Below, in pieces: positions 51,058 to 60,046 of a stretch of DNA of 64,000 nucleotides. The notes under the pieces are model-generated. The model was not told where the DNA came from. It saw nothing but the letters and a program-made list of their open reading frames with translations, and made no database searches. Both the position numbers and the translations under genes were made by a program. Numbering within the stretch: position 1 is the stretch's first letter; each line of letters begins with the position of its first letter. The DNA comes from Amycolatopsis keratiniphila subsp. keratiniphila (GTDB lineage Bacteria; Actinomycetota; Actinomycetes; Mycobacteriales; Pseudonocardiaceae), in assembly GCF_001620365.2 (NCBI RefSeq), contig NZ_LQMT02000014.1:174521-238520 (forward strand), read 5' to 3'.

Positions 51058-54009
51058 GTGACTATTCTCGGGTTTCGCGTTCTCGGTCCGCTCGAAGTGG
51101 CGGTGGACGGGCAGGTGGTGCCGCTCGGCGGCCCCAAACCACGTCTGCTGCTGGCCGCTCTCCTGCTCCAGCCCAACGTCGTCGTCTCCACCGAGCTGCT
51201 GATCGAGGTCCTGTGGCCGTCGTCGGCTCCCCGGTCGGCGGCCGCGAACATCCGTACCTACGTCCATTCACTCCGCAAACGCCTCGCCGACCACGACCCC
51301 GCACTCGGGGAACGCATCGGGAGCCGGGCGTCCGGCTACATCCTCAAGGCGACGCCGGAGGAGATCGACCACATCCGGTTCGGCGAATTGGCCGCCCGCG
51401 CGCAGGACGCGCTCGGCCGGGGCGAAGCCGGATCCGCACTCGACCTGCTGGATCAAGCCGAAGCCCTGTGGCGCGGGGAAGTACTCGAAGGTCTCCCCCA
51501 CGACCACGGCTGGGGCGCGACCGTGGCGCGGCTGTCGGAACTGCGGCTGGCGGTGCAGGAACAGCGGCTGCGGGCGAGGATCGAACTCGGCCGGACCGCC
51601 GAGGCCGTCGCCGAACTGCGCGGCCTGGTCACCGAGCATCCCCTGCGCGAGGAGCTCTGGCAGCAGCTGATCGTCGCGCTGCGGGCCGACGGCCGCACGG
51701 CCGACGCGATCGAGGCCTACGAAACGGCCGAGAAGGTGCTGGCCGAGGAGCTCGGCACCGAACCGGGCCCGCGGCTGAGGGAACTGCGGGCCTCGCTGGT
51801 GAGCACGCCGTCCGCGGCCCAGGAGGCGGTGGCCGCCGCCCTCACCCGGCCGATGGCGCCGGTCTGCCAGCTGCCGCTGGACCTGCCGGACTTCACCGGC
51901 CGCGACGACGTGGTCGACGAGCTCGTCGGCCTCTTCCGCGAACGCCGTGAGCAGGGAAAGCCCGCGATCGCGGTGCTTTCGGGGGCACCGGGGATCGGCA
52001 AGTCCTCCGTCGCGATCCGGGTGGCGCACGCGGTCCGCGACGATTTCCCGGACGGTCAGCTGCACGTCGACCTCGCCGGGACGTCGTCCTCGCCCCGGCC
52101 CCCGATGACCGTGCTCGCCGAACTGCTCCGCGCGCTCGGCGTCCCGGACGCGGGACTGCCGCGCGATCTCCCCGAACGCGCCGCGCTGCTGCGGTCCCGG
52201 CTGTCGACCATGCGGATGTGCGTGGTCCTCGACGACGCCGGCAGCGCGGCGCAGGTCCGGCCGCTGCTGCCCGGCGCGGGTTCGTGCGCGGTGCTGATCA
52301 CCAGCCGGATCCGGATGCCGGATCTGGCCGGGGCCACCCCGGTCGACATCGAGCTCCTTCACGAAGCCGAGGCCGCGGCGCTGCTCGAAGGCATCGTCGG
52401 CGCCGAGCGGGTCGCCGCGGAACCGGACTGCGCGACCGCGATCCTGCGCCACTGCGGGTATCTGCCGCTGGCGATCCGGGTCGCCGGGGCGAAGCTGACG
52501 CACCGGCCGGGCTGGACGTTGCGTGTGCTGGCGGACCGGCTGCGGGACGAAAGACGAAGATTGGACGAACTTCGCGTCGGCGATCTCGCCGTACGGGCGA
52601 GTGTCACCCTCAGCTACGACCTGCTGCCGATGTCGGCGGCGACCGCGTTCCGCGGCCTCGGCGGCCTCGGCTCGGTGCAGTTCCCCGGCTGGGTGGTGGC
52701 GGCCCTGCTCGGCCGCGAGCACGGCGACGACGTCCTCGACGTGCTGGTGGACGCCCATCTGGTCGAGCTCAGCGGCTCGGACGCCACCGGCGAGCCCCGC
52801 TACCGCCTGCACGACCTGTTGCGGTGTTACGCGCTCGAACTCCGCGCGCAGGACGTCCCGGCGAAGGCGCACGCCGCCACGAAACGGGTGCTGGAGGGCT
52901 ATCTCGCGCTGGCGATCGAGGCCGCGGACCGGCTGCCGATCCACTTCTTCGGCCTGTACCGGGACGACGCCGCGGCCCAGCCCGCCCTCCCCCGCGGAAC
53001 CGGACGGCTGATCGAGGATCCGGCCGCGTGGTTCGCCGCCGAGCGGCACACCTGTGTCGCCGCGGTCTCGCTGGCCGCCGACCTCGGCTTCGATGCGCTG
53101 GCCTGGCGGCTCGCCGCCGCGCTGGCGCCGTACTTCGACCAGCGCGGGCACCAGGACGACTGGCTGCACACGCACGCCGTCGCGCTGGCCGCCGCCCGCC
53201 GGTCCGGCGAGGTCCGCGGCGAGGCGATCATCCAGCGCAACCTCGGGCAGATCCAGCTGTACCAGGACAGTTACGCCGAAGCCCTGGTCGCGTTCGAGCA
53301 GTCGCAACTGCTGTTCGACAAGGTCGGCGACGCGCAGGGCGCGGCGATCGCGCTGGCCGGGCTCGGCACCGTGCTGCGGATCAAGGGCGAGGACACCGTC
53401 GCGCTGGAGCACTGTCACGCGGCGCTCGACCAGTTCTCGGCGGCGGGTGATCCGCACGGCGAGGCCGTCGCGCGGATCGCGATCGGCGCGGTGTGGCTGG
53501 CGCGGCGCCGGTTCGACGAAGCGGAACGCTGGTTCACCGAGGCGCTCGATCAGTCCGCCCGGATCGGGGACCGGCATCGGGAGGCGCACGCGTTGAAGCG
53601 GCTCGCGATGCTCCGGCAGCACCAGGGCGACCTCGCGGGGGCGAGGGAGTGGGTCGACCGCGCCATCGCCCTCTTCAACGAACTCGGCGACGACCACTGC
53701 GTCGGCTACGCGAACCAGAATCTCGGCGAGCTGTACCTGCACAGCGGCGATCTGGCGCACGCGCAACTGCTGCTGGTCAATTCGCTGAGCGTGCACCGGC
53801 GCAACGGGGACCGCCGGTCCGAGGCCGAGGTGTCGCAGTTGCTCGGGGAACTGCACGAGGCGCTGAGCCAGCCCGAGCGGTCGCGGACCTATTCGGAACG
53901 CGCGCTGGCGTTGTGGCGGGAACTCTCCGCCCGGCCGCAGGAATCCGCGCTCGCTTCGCGCCTTCAGGAGTCGGCCGAAGCGTCCTACAACGACTCCGCG
54001 AGCGCCTGA
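51058..54009 (+). CDS. AfsR/SARP-type regulator with NB-ARC and TPR domains
   Basis: A 983-residue regulator in the AfsR layout: OmpR-like winged helix (1-95, FRVLGPLEVAVDGQVVPLGG), bacterial transcriptional activator domain (about 97-242), an NB-ARC ATPase with P-loop GAPGIGKS (309-316) and CVVLDDAGSAAQVRPLL, then about six TPR repeats to the C terminus (DDHCVGYANQNLGELYLHSG). Such proteins integrate signals, often from Ser/Thr kinases, and activate antibiotic or morphology genes. The start is a GTG with no ribosome site, possibly leaderless. Paired SARP-like heptamers in front of the two flanking SH3 genes suggest these are its local targets. Confidence 0.92.
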   Translation: MTILGFRVLGPLEVAVDGQVVPLGGPKPRLLLAALLLQPNVVVSTELLIEVLWPSSAPRSAAANIRTYVHSLRKRLADHDPALGERIGSRASGYILKATPEEIDHIRFGELAARAQDALGRGEAGSALDLLDQAEALWRGEVLEGLPHDHGWGATVARLSELRLAVQEQRLRARIELGRTAEAVAELRGLVTEHPLREELWQQLIVALRADGRTADAIEAYETAEKVLAEELGTEPGPRLRELRASLVSTPSAAQEAVAAALTRPMAPVCQLPLDLPDFTGRDDVVDELVGLFRERREQGKPAIAVLSGAPGIGKSSVAIRVAHAVRDDFPDGQLHVDLAGTSSSPRPPMTVLAELLRALGVPDAGLPRDLPERAALLRSRLSTMRMCVVLDDAGSAAQVRPLLPGAGSCAVLITSRIRMPDLAGATPVDIELLHEAEAAALLEGIVGAERVAAEPDCATAILRHCGYLPLAIRVAGAKLTHRPGWTLRVLADRLRDERRRLDELRVGDLAVRASVTLSYDLLPMSAATAFRGLGGLGSVQFPGWVVAALLGREHGDDVLDVLVDAHLVELSGSDATGEPRYRLHDLLRCYALELRAQDVPAKAHAATKRVLEGYLALAIEAADRLPIHFFGLYRDDAAAQPALPRGTGRLIEDPAAWFAAERHTCVAAVSLAADLGFDALAWRLAAALAPYFDQRGHQDDWLHTHAVALAAARRSGEVRGEAIIQRNLGQIQLYQDSYAEALVAFEQSQLLFDKVGDAQGAAIALAGLGTVLRIKGEDTVALEHCHAALDQFSAAGDPHGEAVARIAIGAVWLARRRFDEAERWFTEALDQSARIGDRHREAHALKRLAMLRQHQGDLAGAREWVDRAIALFNELGDDHCVGYANQNLGELYLHSGDLAHAQLLLVNSLSVHRRNGDRRSEAEVSQLLGELHEALSQPERSRTYSERALALWRELSARPQESALASRLQESAEASYNDSASA

Positions 54010-54022
54010 CCTTCCAGCTTTT

Positions 54023-54064
54023 CGGCACCTGATCGCGGTGTTCACGCACCGCGATCAGGTGCCG
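54023..54064. terminator. Perfect hairpin after the AfsR-like gene
   Basis: Two 18-base perfect arms (54023-54040 and 54047-54064, CGGCACCTGATCGCGGTG) around TTCACG, 13 bases after the stop. It abuts the heptamer repeat of the next gene. Confidence 0.75.
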
Positions 54065-54068
54065 ACTT

Positions 54069-54089
54069 GCGTTTGTATCGATCGTGTAC
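54069..54089 (+). promoter_or_regulatory. Direct heptamer repeat upstream of SH3 gene copy 2
   Basis: GCGTTTGTA, six bases, GTGTAC, with heptamers TTTGTAT (54072-54078) and CGTGTAC (54083-54089) starting 11 bases apart. It matches the site at 50936-50956 in sequence and spacing. It is 55 bases before the ATG. Confidence 0.6.
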
Positions 54090-54144
54090 AGGTCCCGGCG
54101 AAGCTCCCTTCGTAGCAACCGAGAGTGCTCGAAGGGAGACCGGA

Positions 54145-55365
54145 ATGGTCCGGACCGTGAAGGCCCGCCGGGTGATGGCGGCCGTGCTGGCCATGGGGGC
54201 GGTCACCGCGCTCGCCGCCGGCCCCGCGAACGCCGCGCCCGAAGGAAGCTGGCGCGCCGACCTGTCCACTGTGGACGGCGACGACGTCAACGTCCGCAGC
54301 GACGGCGGCGTGCTCAGCCTGGAAAACGCCGCCTGGCACAGAAAACCCGACTCCATCGGCAGCCAGGGCTACCTGCTGCTGGCCGAGCAGAAGCTCGGGA
54401 AGCCGGTCAACCGCGTCACCGCCCAGGTGACCGCCGACGCGCCGAAGGGCACCGAGGTCGAGGTCGACGTCCGCGGCAAGCTCAACTCGCAGGACTGGAC
54501 GGAGTGGACGCCCGCCGACGGTGGCACCCAGCTGTCCGCTTCGGTCTCCACGGTCCAGGTCCGTGTCGGACTGCGCTCGGTCAACGACGGCGTGACCGCC
54601 AAGGTCAGCGACGTCACCCTCCTGGGTGAGCTCGCCCCGCAGGTCAACGCGATAGGCGCGGCCGCGGCCCCCCTGACGTACAAGGTCTACGGCACCCGCG
54701 AAGGCCTCGTCGGCGGCACCACCGCCAACGGGCACGTGATCAAGTCCCGCGACCACTTCGTCGCGCTCCCGTCGGGCCGCGGCCTGGCGCCGAAGAACAC
54801 CGGCAACTACACCGTCCGCATCTGCCGCACCGACAACAGCCGCTGCGAATACGCGCCGGTGTGGGACGTCGGCCCGTGGAACACCAAGGACGACTACTGG
54901 AACCCGTCGGCCACCCGTCAGATGTGGAAGAACCTGCCGCAGGGCAAGCCCGAGGCGCAGGCCGCGTACCAGGACGGCTACAACGGCGGCAAGGACGAGT
55001 TCGGCCGCCGGGTGGCCAACCCGGCGGGCATCGACCTCGCGGACGGCACCTTCTGGGACGGCCTGAAGATGACGGACAACGGCTGGGTCAACGTCTCCTA
55101 CCTGTGGACCGGCTCCGGCCCGACCGGCGTCGTCAGCACGGCGGGCGACCCGATGAACGTCCGCGCGTCGGCGAGCACCTCGGCGGCGATCAAGGGTCTC
55201 GCGGCGAACTACGCGAAGGTCAACATCGAATGCTACGTCGAGGGCGAGACCGTCACCGGCAAGTTCGGCACCAGCAACATCTGGGACCGGATCGGCCCGG
55301 GACACTACATCTCCGACACCTACCTGCAGACCGGCTCGGACCTGCCGGTGGCTCCCAAGTGCTGA
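54145..55365 (+). CDS. Secreted protein with RlpA-like region and C-terminal SH3 domain (copy 2)
   Basis: A 406-residue exported protein: signal peptide (VMAAVLAMGAVTALAAGPAN), a beta-rich N-terminal domain of about 150 residues, a central region (GGTTANGHVIKSRDHFVALP, APVWDVGPWNTKDDYW, NPAGIDLADGTFWDGL) that looks like a double-psi barrel of the RlpA/expansin kind, and a C-terminal SH3b domain (TAGDPMNVRASASTSAAIKG) paralogous to copy 1. AGGGAG precedes the ATG. It may bind or remodel peptidoglycan; the barrel assignment is tentative. It is downstream of the AfsR-like gene with its own upstream heptamers. Confidence 0.82.
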   Translation: MVRTVKARRVMAAVLAMGAVTALAAGPANAAPEGSWRADLSTVDGDDVNVRSDGGVLSLENAAWHRKPDSIGSQGYLLLAEQKLGKPVNRVTAQVTADAPKGTEVEVDVRGKLNSQDWTEWTPADGGTQLSASVSTVQVRVGLRSVNDGVTAKVSDVTLLGELAPQVNAIGAAAAPLTYKVYGTREGLVGGTTANGHVIKSRDHFVALPSGRGLAPKNTGNYTVRICRTDNSRCEYAPVWDVGPWNTKDDYWNPSATRQMWKNLPQGKPEAQAAYQDGYNGGKDEFGRRVANPAGIDLADGTFWDGLKMTDNGWVNVSYLWTGSGPTGVVSTAGDPMNVRASASTSAAIKGLAANYAKVNIECYVEGETVTGKFGTSNIWDRIGPGHYISDTYLQTGSDLPVAPKC

Positions 55366-55378
55366 CGCACTCCTGATC

Positions 55379-55416
55379 GCGAAGGCCCGGCGTACCCCAT
55401 AACGCCGGGCCTTCGC
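55379..55416 (+). terminator. Rho-independent-type terminator
   Basis: Fifteen-base perfect arms (GCGAAGGCCCGGCGT at 55379-55393, complement at 55402-55416) around 8 bases, followed by CCTTTTGT. It is 13 bases after the SH3 gene stop. Confidence 0.9.
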
Positions 55417-55507
55417 CCTTTTGTCCGCCCTTTCCGCCGCTCGTGCGGACCTGGGGCCGGGGCGTCCGCCATCGAGACTGGCGGTAGCCACGACCTGAGG
55501 GGGTCCC

Positions 55508-56893
55508 ATGAATCCGCCCGAAACGACCACGTTGCGCGAGAAGCTCTCCGGCACGGTGATCACCGCCGCCGATCCCGGTTACGACGCCGCCCGCGCCGTG
55601 TGGAACGGCGACATCGACCGGCGTCCGGCGGTGGTCGCCGAATGCGCCACGCGCGAAGACGTCGTCACCGCGCTGGCCTTCGGCCGTGAAAAGGGCCTCG
55701 AGATCACGGTGCGCGGCGGCGGGCACAGTTTCAGCGGCGCCGCCGTGGCCGACGACGGCCTGGTGATCGACCTCGGCGGGCTGCGCCGGATCACCGTCGA
55801 TCCCGACGCCCGCACCGCGGTGGTCGGGGGCGGTGCGGTCTGGGCCGACGTCGACGAAACGACGCAGCGGTACGGGCTCGCGACGGTGGGCGGCACGGTG
55901 AGCGACACCGGCGTCGGCGGGCTCACCCTCGGTGGCGGTTTCGGCTGGCTGACGGCGAAACACGGGCTCACGATCGACAATCTGCTTTCGGCGGAGGTCG
56001 TGACGGCCGACGGCCGGATCCTGCGGGCGTCGGAGGCGGAGCATCCGGATCTGTTCTGGGCCTTGCGTGGCGGTGGCGGGAACTTCGGCGTGGCCACGGA
56101 ATTCGAGTTCCGGCTGCACCGGGTCGGCCTCGCCGAGGTCGGGCTGTTCTTCTGGACACTGGACGACGCGCCCGAAGCACTGCGCTTCGCGAAGGACGTG
56201 ATCGCGACGCTGCCACCGGGCACCGGTTCGATGCTCGTCGGGATCACCGCGCCGCCCGCGCCGTTCGTCCCGCCGGAGCATCACCTCGCGCCGGGACTCG
56301 CGCTGGTCGTCGCCGGCTTCGACGGTCCCGAGCGGCACGCCCGGATCGTCGAGCGGATCTGGGACGGGCTGCCCGCGGCGTTCGAACTCGTCACCCCGAT
56401 GCCGTACGCGGAACTGCAGAAACTGCTCGACCCGACCGCGCCACGGGGCATCCTCGCCTACGAGAAGTCGCTTTACGTCTCCTCACTGTCCGAAAAGGTC
56501 ATCGACGTGATCGCCACGCGCCTGCCGGACAAGGCGTCGCCGACGACCGTGCTGCCGATCGTGCCGTTGCAGGACACGTTCTCGACGGTGCCCGACGACG
56601 CGACCGCGTTCGGCGGGCCGCGGGCACCCGGCTTCGTCATCGGCCTCGCGGCGACCGCGCCGACACCGGAACTCCTGGCCGCCGACCGCGCCTGGGTGCG
56701 GGCGCTGTGGGAAGAACTCCTGCCGCATTCCAACAACTACGGCGGCTATCTGAACTTCATGAATGAATACGACGAAGACCGCGTGCGCACGGCGTTCGGC
56801 GCGGAGAAATACGCGAGGCTGGCCGCCATCAAGGCGGTGTACGACCCGGACAACGTGTTCCGGCACAACGCGAATATCCGTCCCGCTGAGTGA
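55508..56893 (+). CDS. FAD-linked oxidase, berberine-bridge-enzyme family
   Basis: A 461-residue flavoenzyme with FAD_binding_4 (VRGGGHSFSGAAV; His73 is the likely covalent FAD attachment point) and a C-terminal BBE motif (NNYGGYLNFMNEYDED, VYDPDNVFRHNANIRP). The second cysteine link found in bicovalent members is not seen: VSDTGVGGLTLGGG occupies that region, so attachment is probably single. It has no signal peptide. Substrates in the family are alcohols, sugars and secondary metabolites; nothing adjacent points to one. Confidence 0.88.
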   Translation: MNPPETTTLREKLSGTVITAADPGYDAARAVWNGDIDRRPAVVAECATREDVVTALAFGREKGLEITVRGGGHSFSGAAVADDGLVIDLGGLRRITVDPDARTAVVGGGAVWADVDETTQRYGLATVGGTVSDTGVGGLTLGGGFGWLTAKHGLTIDNLLSAEVVTADGRILRASEAEHPDLFWALRGGGGNFGVATEFEFRLHRVGLAEVGLFFWTLDDAPEALRFAKDVIATLPPGTGSMLVGITAPPAPFVPPEHHLAPGLALVVAGFDGPERHARIVERIWDGLPAAFELVTPMPYAELQKLLDPTAPRGILAYEKSLYVSSLSEKVIDVIATRLPDKASPTTVLPIVPLQDTFSTVPDDATAFGGPRAPGFVIGLAATAPTPELLAADRAWVRALWEELLPHSNNYGGYLNFMNEYDEDRVRTAFGAEKYARLAAIKAVYDPDNVFRHNANIRPAE

Positions 56894-56975
56894 CGCACTA
56901 TTCACAACCATGAACGCTCTTCACAAGTCCGTAATCATCGTGCGAAACTCCCGTGAACGCATTTCCCACTGACGA

Positions 56976-58199
56976 ATGGCGGGTATGGTGAGCGTTTCCC
57001 GGCGAACACTCTTGACCACCGCTGCCGGTGCCGCCGTCGCGGCGACGACGACGATCACCCCGGCCGCCAGTGCGGCCGACGGGCTGAGGACTTTCCGCCG
57101 AACGGCGGATTACGCGGTGACCAAACTGCGTGCCGTCGCCCCCGGCGTGACGGCGTTTCCGGAGATCACCCGATTCGAGAAATGGACCTATTCGCAGAAC
57201 GGCGGCTGGATCGGCGGATTCTGGCCGGGCACCTTGTGGCTCGCCTCGATCTACAGCGGTGATACGCGATTCCGCACGCTCGCCATGGCGTCGGCGGAAA
57301 AGCTCGCACCGCGTCAATACGAGACACGGGACCACGACCTCGGATTTCTCTTCTATCCGTCGTGGGTGACCGGCTGGCGGCTCACCGGCGACGAGAAGTG
57401 GCGCGCCGGCGCGCTCAACGCCGCCGCGTCGCTCATCCAGCGCTACAACGAAAAGGGGCGGTTCATCCGGGCGTGGGGCGCGCTCGGCACCCCGGGCAAC
57501 GCGGGCCGGGTCATCGTCGACACGATGATGAACCTGGACCTGCTGGCCTTCGCGAGCAAGCAGAGCGGCGACCGGAAGTACCTCGACATCGCCGTCTCGC
57601 ACGCGAAGACCACCGAACGGGTCTTCGTGCGCCCGGACGGCTCGACCCCGCACGTGTTCGACTTCGACCCGGACACCGGCGCCGGGATCGGACCGGACAC
57701 CGTGCAGGGTTACAGCCCGACGTCGTGCTGGTCGCGTGGCCAGGCCTGGGGGATCTACGGGTTCACCACGATGTACCGGCGCTCCGGGGACCCGCTGTTC
57801 CTGCGGACCGCGCGACGCATGGCCGACTTCGCGCTGCGCGCGCTGACTCCGGACAACGTGCCGGTGTGGGATTACCTCGCACCGCAGGCGCCCTACGACA
57901 TCAAGGACTCCTCCGCCGGGGCCGTGATGGCGTGCGGGCTGCTCGACCTGGCGAAGGTGGCGAACCGGCCGCAGTACCGCGAAGCGGCGATCCGGATCCT
58001 CACCGCGCTGTGTGACACGTGCCTGACCGCGAACTCCACGCGGGCCGAGGCGATCATGGCGCGGGGCACGCGCAACCGGCGGGCCGAAGACGGCGTCGAG
58101 GTTTCGTTGCCGTACGGCGACTATTACCTGCTGGAGGGGATTCTGCGGGTGCTGATGCCGCGGGAGATCGACCGGGCCATCGATCTGTCGAGCGTCTGA
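56976..58199 (+). CDS. Tat-exported GH88 unsaturated glucuronyl hydrolase
   Basis: A 407-residue secreted enzyme: Tat signal (VSRRTLLTTAAGAAVAA, ending ASAAD) and a GH88 barrel (GGWIGGFWPGTLWLASIYSG, VIVDTMMNLDLLAFAS with the catalytic Asp, SCWSRGQAWGIYGFTTMY). It removes unsaturated glucuronic acid from disaccharides made by glycan lyases. ATG 56976, ATG 56985 and GTG 56988 are all possible starts; none has a clear ribosome site. It lacks a lyase neighbour. Together with the GH105 enzyme at 46.3-47.5 kb it suggests scavenging of uronic-acid glycans. Confidence 0.85.
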   Translation: MAGMVSVSRRTLLTTAAGAAVAATTTITPAASAADGLRTFRRTADYAVTKLRAVAPGVTAFPEITRFEKWTYSQNGGWIGGFWPGTLWLASIYSGDTRFRTLAMASAEKLAPRQYETRDHDLGFLFYPSWVTGWRLTGDEKWRAGALNAAASLIQRYNEKGRFIRAWGALGTPGNAGRVIVDTMMNLDLLAFASKQSGDRKYLDIAVSHAKTTERVFVRPDGSTPHVFDFDPDTGAGIGPDTVQGYSPTSCWSRGQAWGIYGFTTMYRRSGDPLFLRTARRMADFALRALTPDNVPVWDYLAPQAPYDIKDSSAGAVMACGLLDLAKVANRPQYREAAIRILTALCDTCLTANSTRAEAIMARGTRNRRAEDGVEVSLPYGDYYLLEGILRVLMPREIDRAIDLSSV

Positions 58200-58230
58200 A
58201 CCCGGGGTTTCCGCGGCTGTGCAGCCTTGT

Positions 58231-58283
58231 GTTGCGAAAGCCACTTTCGCAACATTGGAGGTTGCGAAAGTGGCTTTCGCAAC
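58231..58283. repeat. Double-palindrome repeat, copy 2
   Basis: Arms of 23 bases (58231-58253, 58261-58283) identical in sequence to those of the element at 23657-23711, around the loop ATTGGAG, which is the complement of CTCCAAT. Relative to copy 1 it is therefore inverted, with one loop base changed. It lies between converging genes, 31 bases after the GH88 stop. Confidence 0.9.
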
Positions 58284-58340
58284 GCGTCCTGGCGCGGCCG
58301 CGCGTGACCAGTGATGCAGCCGGGAACTCCGAAGGCCGGC

Positions 58341-58802
58341 TCAGTGACCTTCGTGGTGCGCGTGGACCTTCGCGTGCCCCAGTCCCCGCCCGATCATCCA
58401 CTTGTTCACCGGCACCGTCAGTACGAACGCGACAGCCAGCGAGAACGCCAGCGCGCCCCAGAACAGCAGGCTTCCGAGCCCGGCGTCCATGGCGCCCGGC
58501 ACCACCAGCATGACCGCGTTGTCGACGATTTCCATGACCGCGATCGACACGGTGTCCGCGGCCAGCGCCACCTTGAGCGCGGCGCCGAACGGCAGTCCCG
58601 ACTTCAGCACGCCGCGCATGGTCAGCGCGTAGCCGAAGACGAAGGCGAGCACCACCGCGAGGACGATCGTCGCCAGGTTGCCGAAGCCGAGCGCCGTACC
58701 GATGACCATGCCGAGGACCTCACCGATCGCACAGCCGGTGAGGCAGTGCAGGGTCGCCGACACCGCCATCGACCAGCTTGCTCCACGCCTTGCGTCATCC
58801 AT
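58341..58802 (-). CDS. DUF4396 membrane protein
   Basis: A 153-residue membrane protein with four hydrophobic helices and the DUF4396 core (SATLHCLTGCAIGEVLGMVI, TVSIAVMEIVDNAVMLVVPG, VPVNKWMIGRGLGHAKVH). The His-Cys and Cys-x4-Glu residues early on, and a His-rich C terminus (HAHHEGH), suggest metal contact. The function is unknown. The start is unclear: ATG 58802 gives MDDARRG; ATG 58814 adds four residues and has a G-run next to it. Confidence 0.8.
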   Translation of the reverse strand: MDDARRGASWSMAVSATLHCLTGCAIGEVLGMVIGTALGFGNLATIVLAVVLAFVFGYALTMRGVLKSGLPFGAALKVALAADTVSIAVMEIVDNAVMLVVPGAMDAGLGSLLFWGALAFSLAVAFVLTVPVNKWMIGRGLGHAKVHAHHEGH

Positions 58803-58931
58803 GCCGCAGACCATACCCCCCGCCCGTATGAAACGCGCGATGAGCCGTCGCTCACCGTCACCCCCGTAGGCCGACTGGGTAATCGGCCCAGGTCGATGAA
58901 CTCACTTCCGTAACCCTTTGCGCTCATCCGG

Positions 58932-58960
58932 TTGACCGGGGTAACCAGGAGCCCTAGTTT
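58932..58960 (+). promoter_or_regulatory. Predicted promoter of the sugar-binding lipoprotein gene
   Basis: TTGACC (58932-58937) and TAGTTT (58955-58960) are separated by exactly 17 bases. The predicted transcript starts near 58967, about 60 bases before the CDS. The rest of 58803-59028 holds nothing evident. Confidence 0.55.
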
Positions 58961-59028
58961 CGCCGGAGGTCTCCACCGCGCGTAGACCGATCGGCTGGTT
59001 CAGATGGTTCCGTGACTATGGGGTGGAG

Positions 59029-60045
59029 ATGCGAGGGCCGACGAAGACGCTCGTCGTTGCCACTGTGCTCGCTTTGGGCATGGTGTTCGGGCTGGCGGGC
59101 TGTGACGGCGAAGAACCGGCGGGCATGGCGGCCAGGCCGATCCGGATCGCGTTCGTGCCGAAGGTCGCGGGCATCCCGTACTTCGAGGCGATGAACACCG
59201 GTGGGCAGGCCGCGGCCAAGCAGCTCGGTGTCGAATGGAGCTCGACCGGTCCGGTCACGGTGGACCCCGCGGCGCAGGTCTCGATCGTCCGCGGGCTCGT
59301 CGAGCAGCAGGTGGACGTCATCGCGATCGCGCCGAACGACCCCAGGGCGATCGCTCCCGCGATCACCGAAGCGCGGGCCAAGGGCGTCCACGTGATCACT
59401 TCGGACACCGACGCGCCCGGCACCGATCGCGAACTCTTCGTCAATCAGGCGACCCCGGAGGGCATCGGCAAGGCGCTCACCGACGCGCTGATGAAGAAGA
59501 TGGGGAACGCGGGCAAGTACGCGATCGTCTCCTGCGGCGAGACCGCCGAGAACCTCAACGCGTGGATCGCCGTTCAGCGTGCCTATACCGCTACCGCGTA
59601 CCCCCATGCCCAGCTCGTCGAGACGGTCTACGCCGGCGAGGACAAGGACAACGCCACCGCACTGGCCAAACAGCTGATGACCAAGTACCCGGACCTCACC
59701 GGCCTGGTCGGTGAATGCACGACGTCCGCGCCCGGTGTCGCCGAAGCGGTCCGCTCGCAGCAGAAGATCGGCCGCGTCTTCACCGTCGGCGTCGGGACAC
59801 CGCAGGCGATCAAGCCGTACCTGCTGGACGGTTCCGCGTCGCTTTCGGTGCTGTGGAACGTCGAATCGCTCGGCTACCTCACCGCCTGGGCCGGCAAGCA
59901 GATCGCCGAGGGCAAACGGCCAGGCCTGTCGAACAAGGTCAACCTCGAACTCCCCGCGATCAAATACGAGGAAGGCACGAAGACCCTGCTGCTGGGCGAC
60001 CCGCTCCTGATCACGCGCGAGAACGTGGACCAGTTCAAGTACTGA
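59029..60045 (+). CDS. Sugar-type substrate-binding lipoprotein (RhaS/LsrB-like), orphan
   Basis: A 338-residue exported lipoprotein: lipobox LAGC with Cys25, then a periplasmic-binding-protein type I fold (IAFVPKVAGIPYFEAMNTGG, VDVIAIAPNDPRAIAPAITE, HVITSDTDAPGTDRELFVNQ). The closest families bind rhamnose or autoinducer-2. No ABC permease or ATPase gene is next to it, so it either serves a transporter elsewhere or acts as a receptor. ATG 59029 is preferred because GGGG lies 5 bases before it; GTG 59023 is also in frame. Confidence 0.85.
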   Translation: MRGPTKTLVVATVLALGMVFGLAGCDGEEPAGMAARPIRIAFVPKVAGIPYFEAMNTGGQAAAKQLGVEWSSTGPVTVDPAAQVSIVRGLVEQQVDVIAIAPNDPRAIAPAITEARAKGVHVITSDTDAPGTDRELFVNQATPEGIGKALTDALMKKMGNAGKYAIVSCGETAENLNAWIAVQRAYTATAYPHAQLVETVYAGEDKDNATALAKQLMTKYPDLTGLVGECTTSAPGVAEAVRSQQKIGRVFTVGVGTPQAIKPYLLDGSASLSVLWNVESLGYLTAWAGKQIAEGKRPGLSNKVNLELPAIKYEEGTKTLLLGDPLLITRENVDQFKY

Positions 60046-60046
60046 C

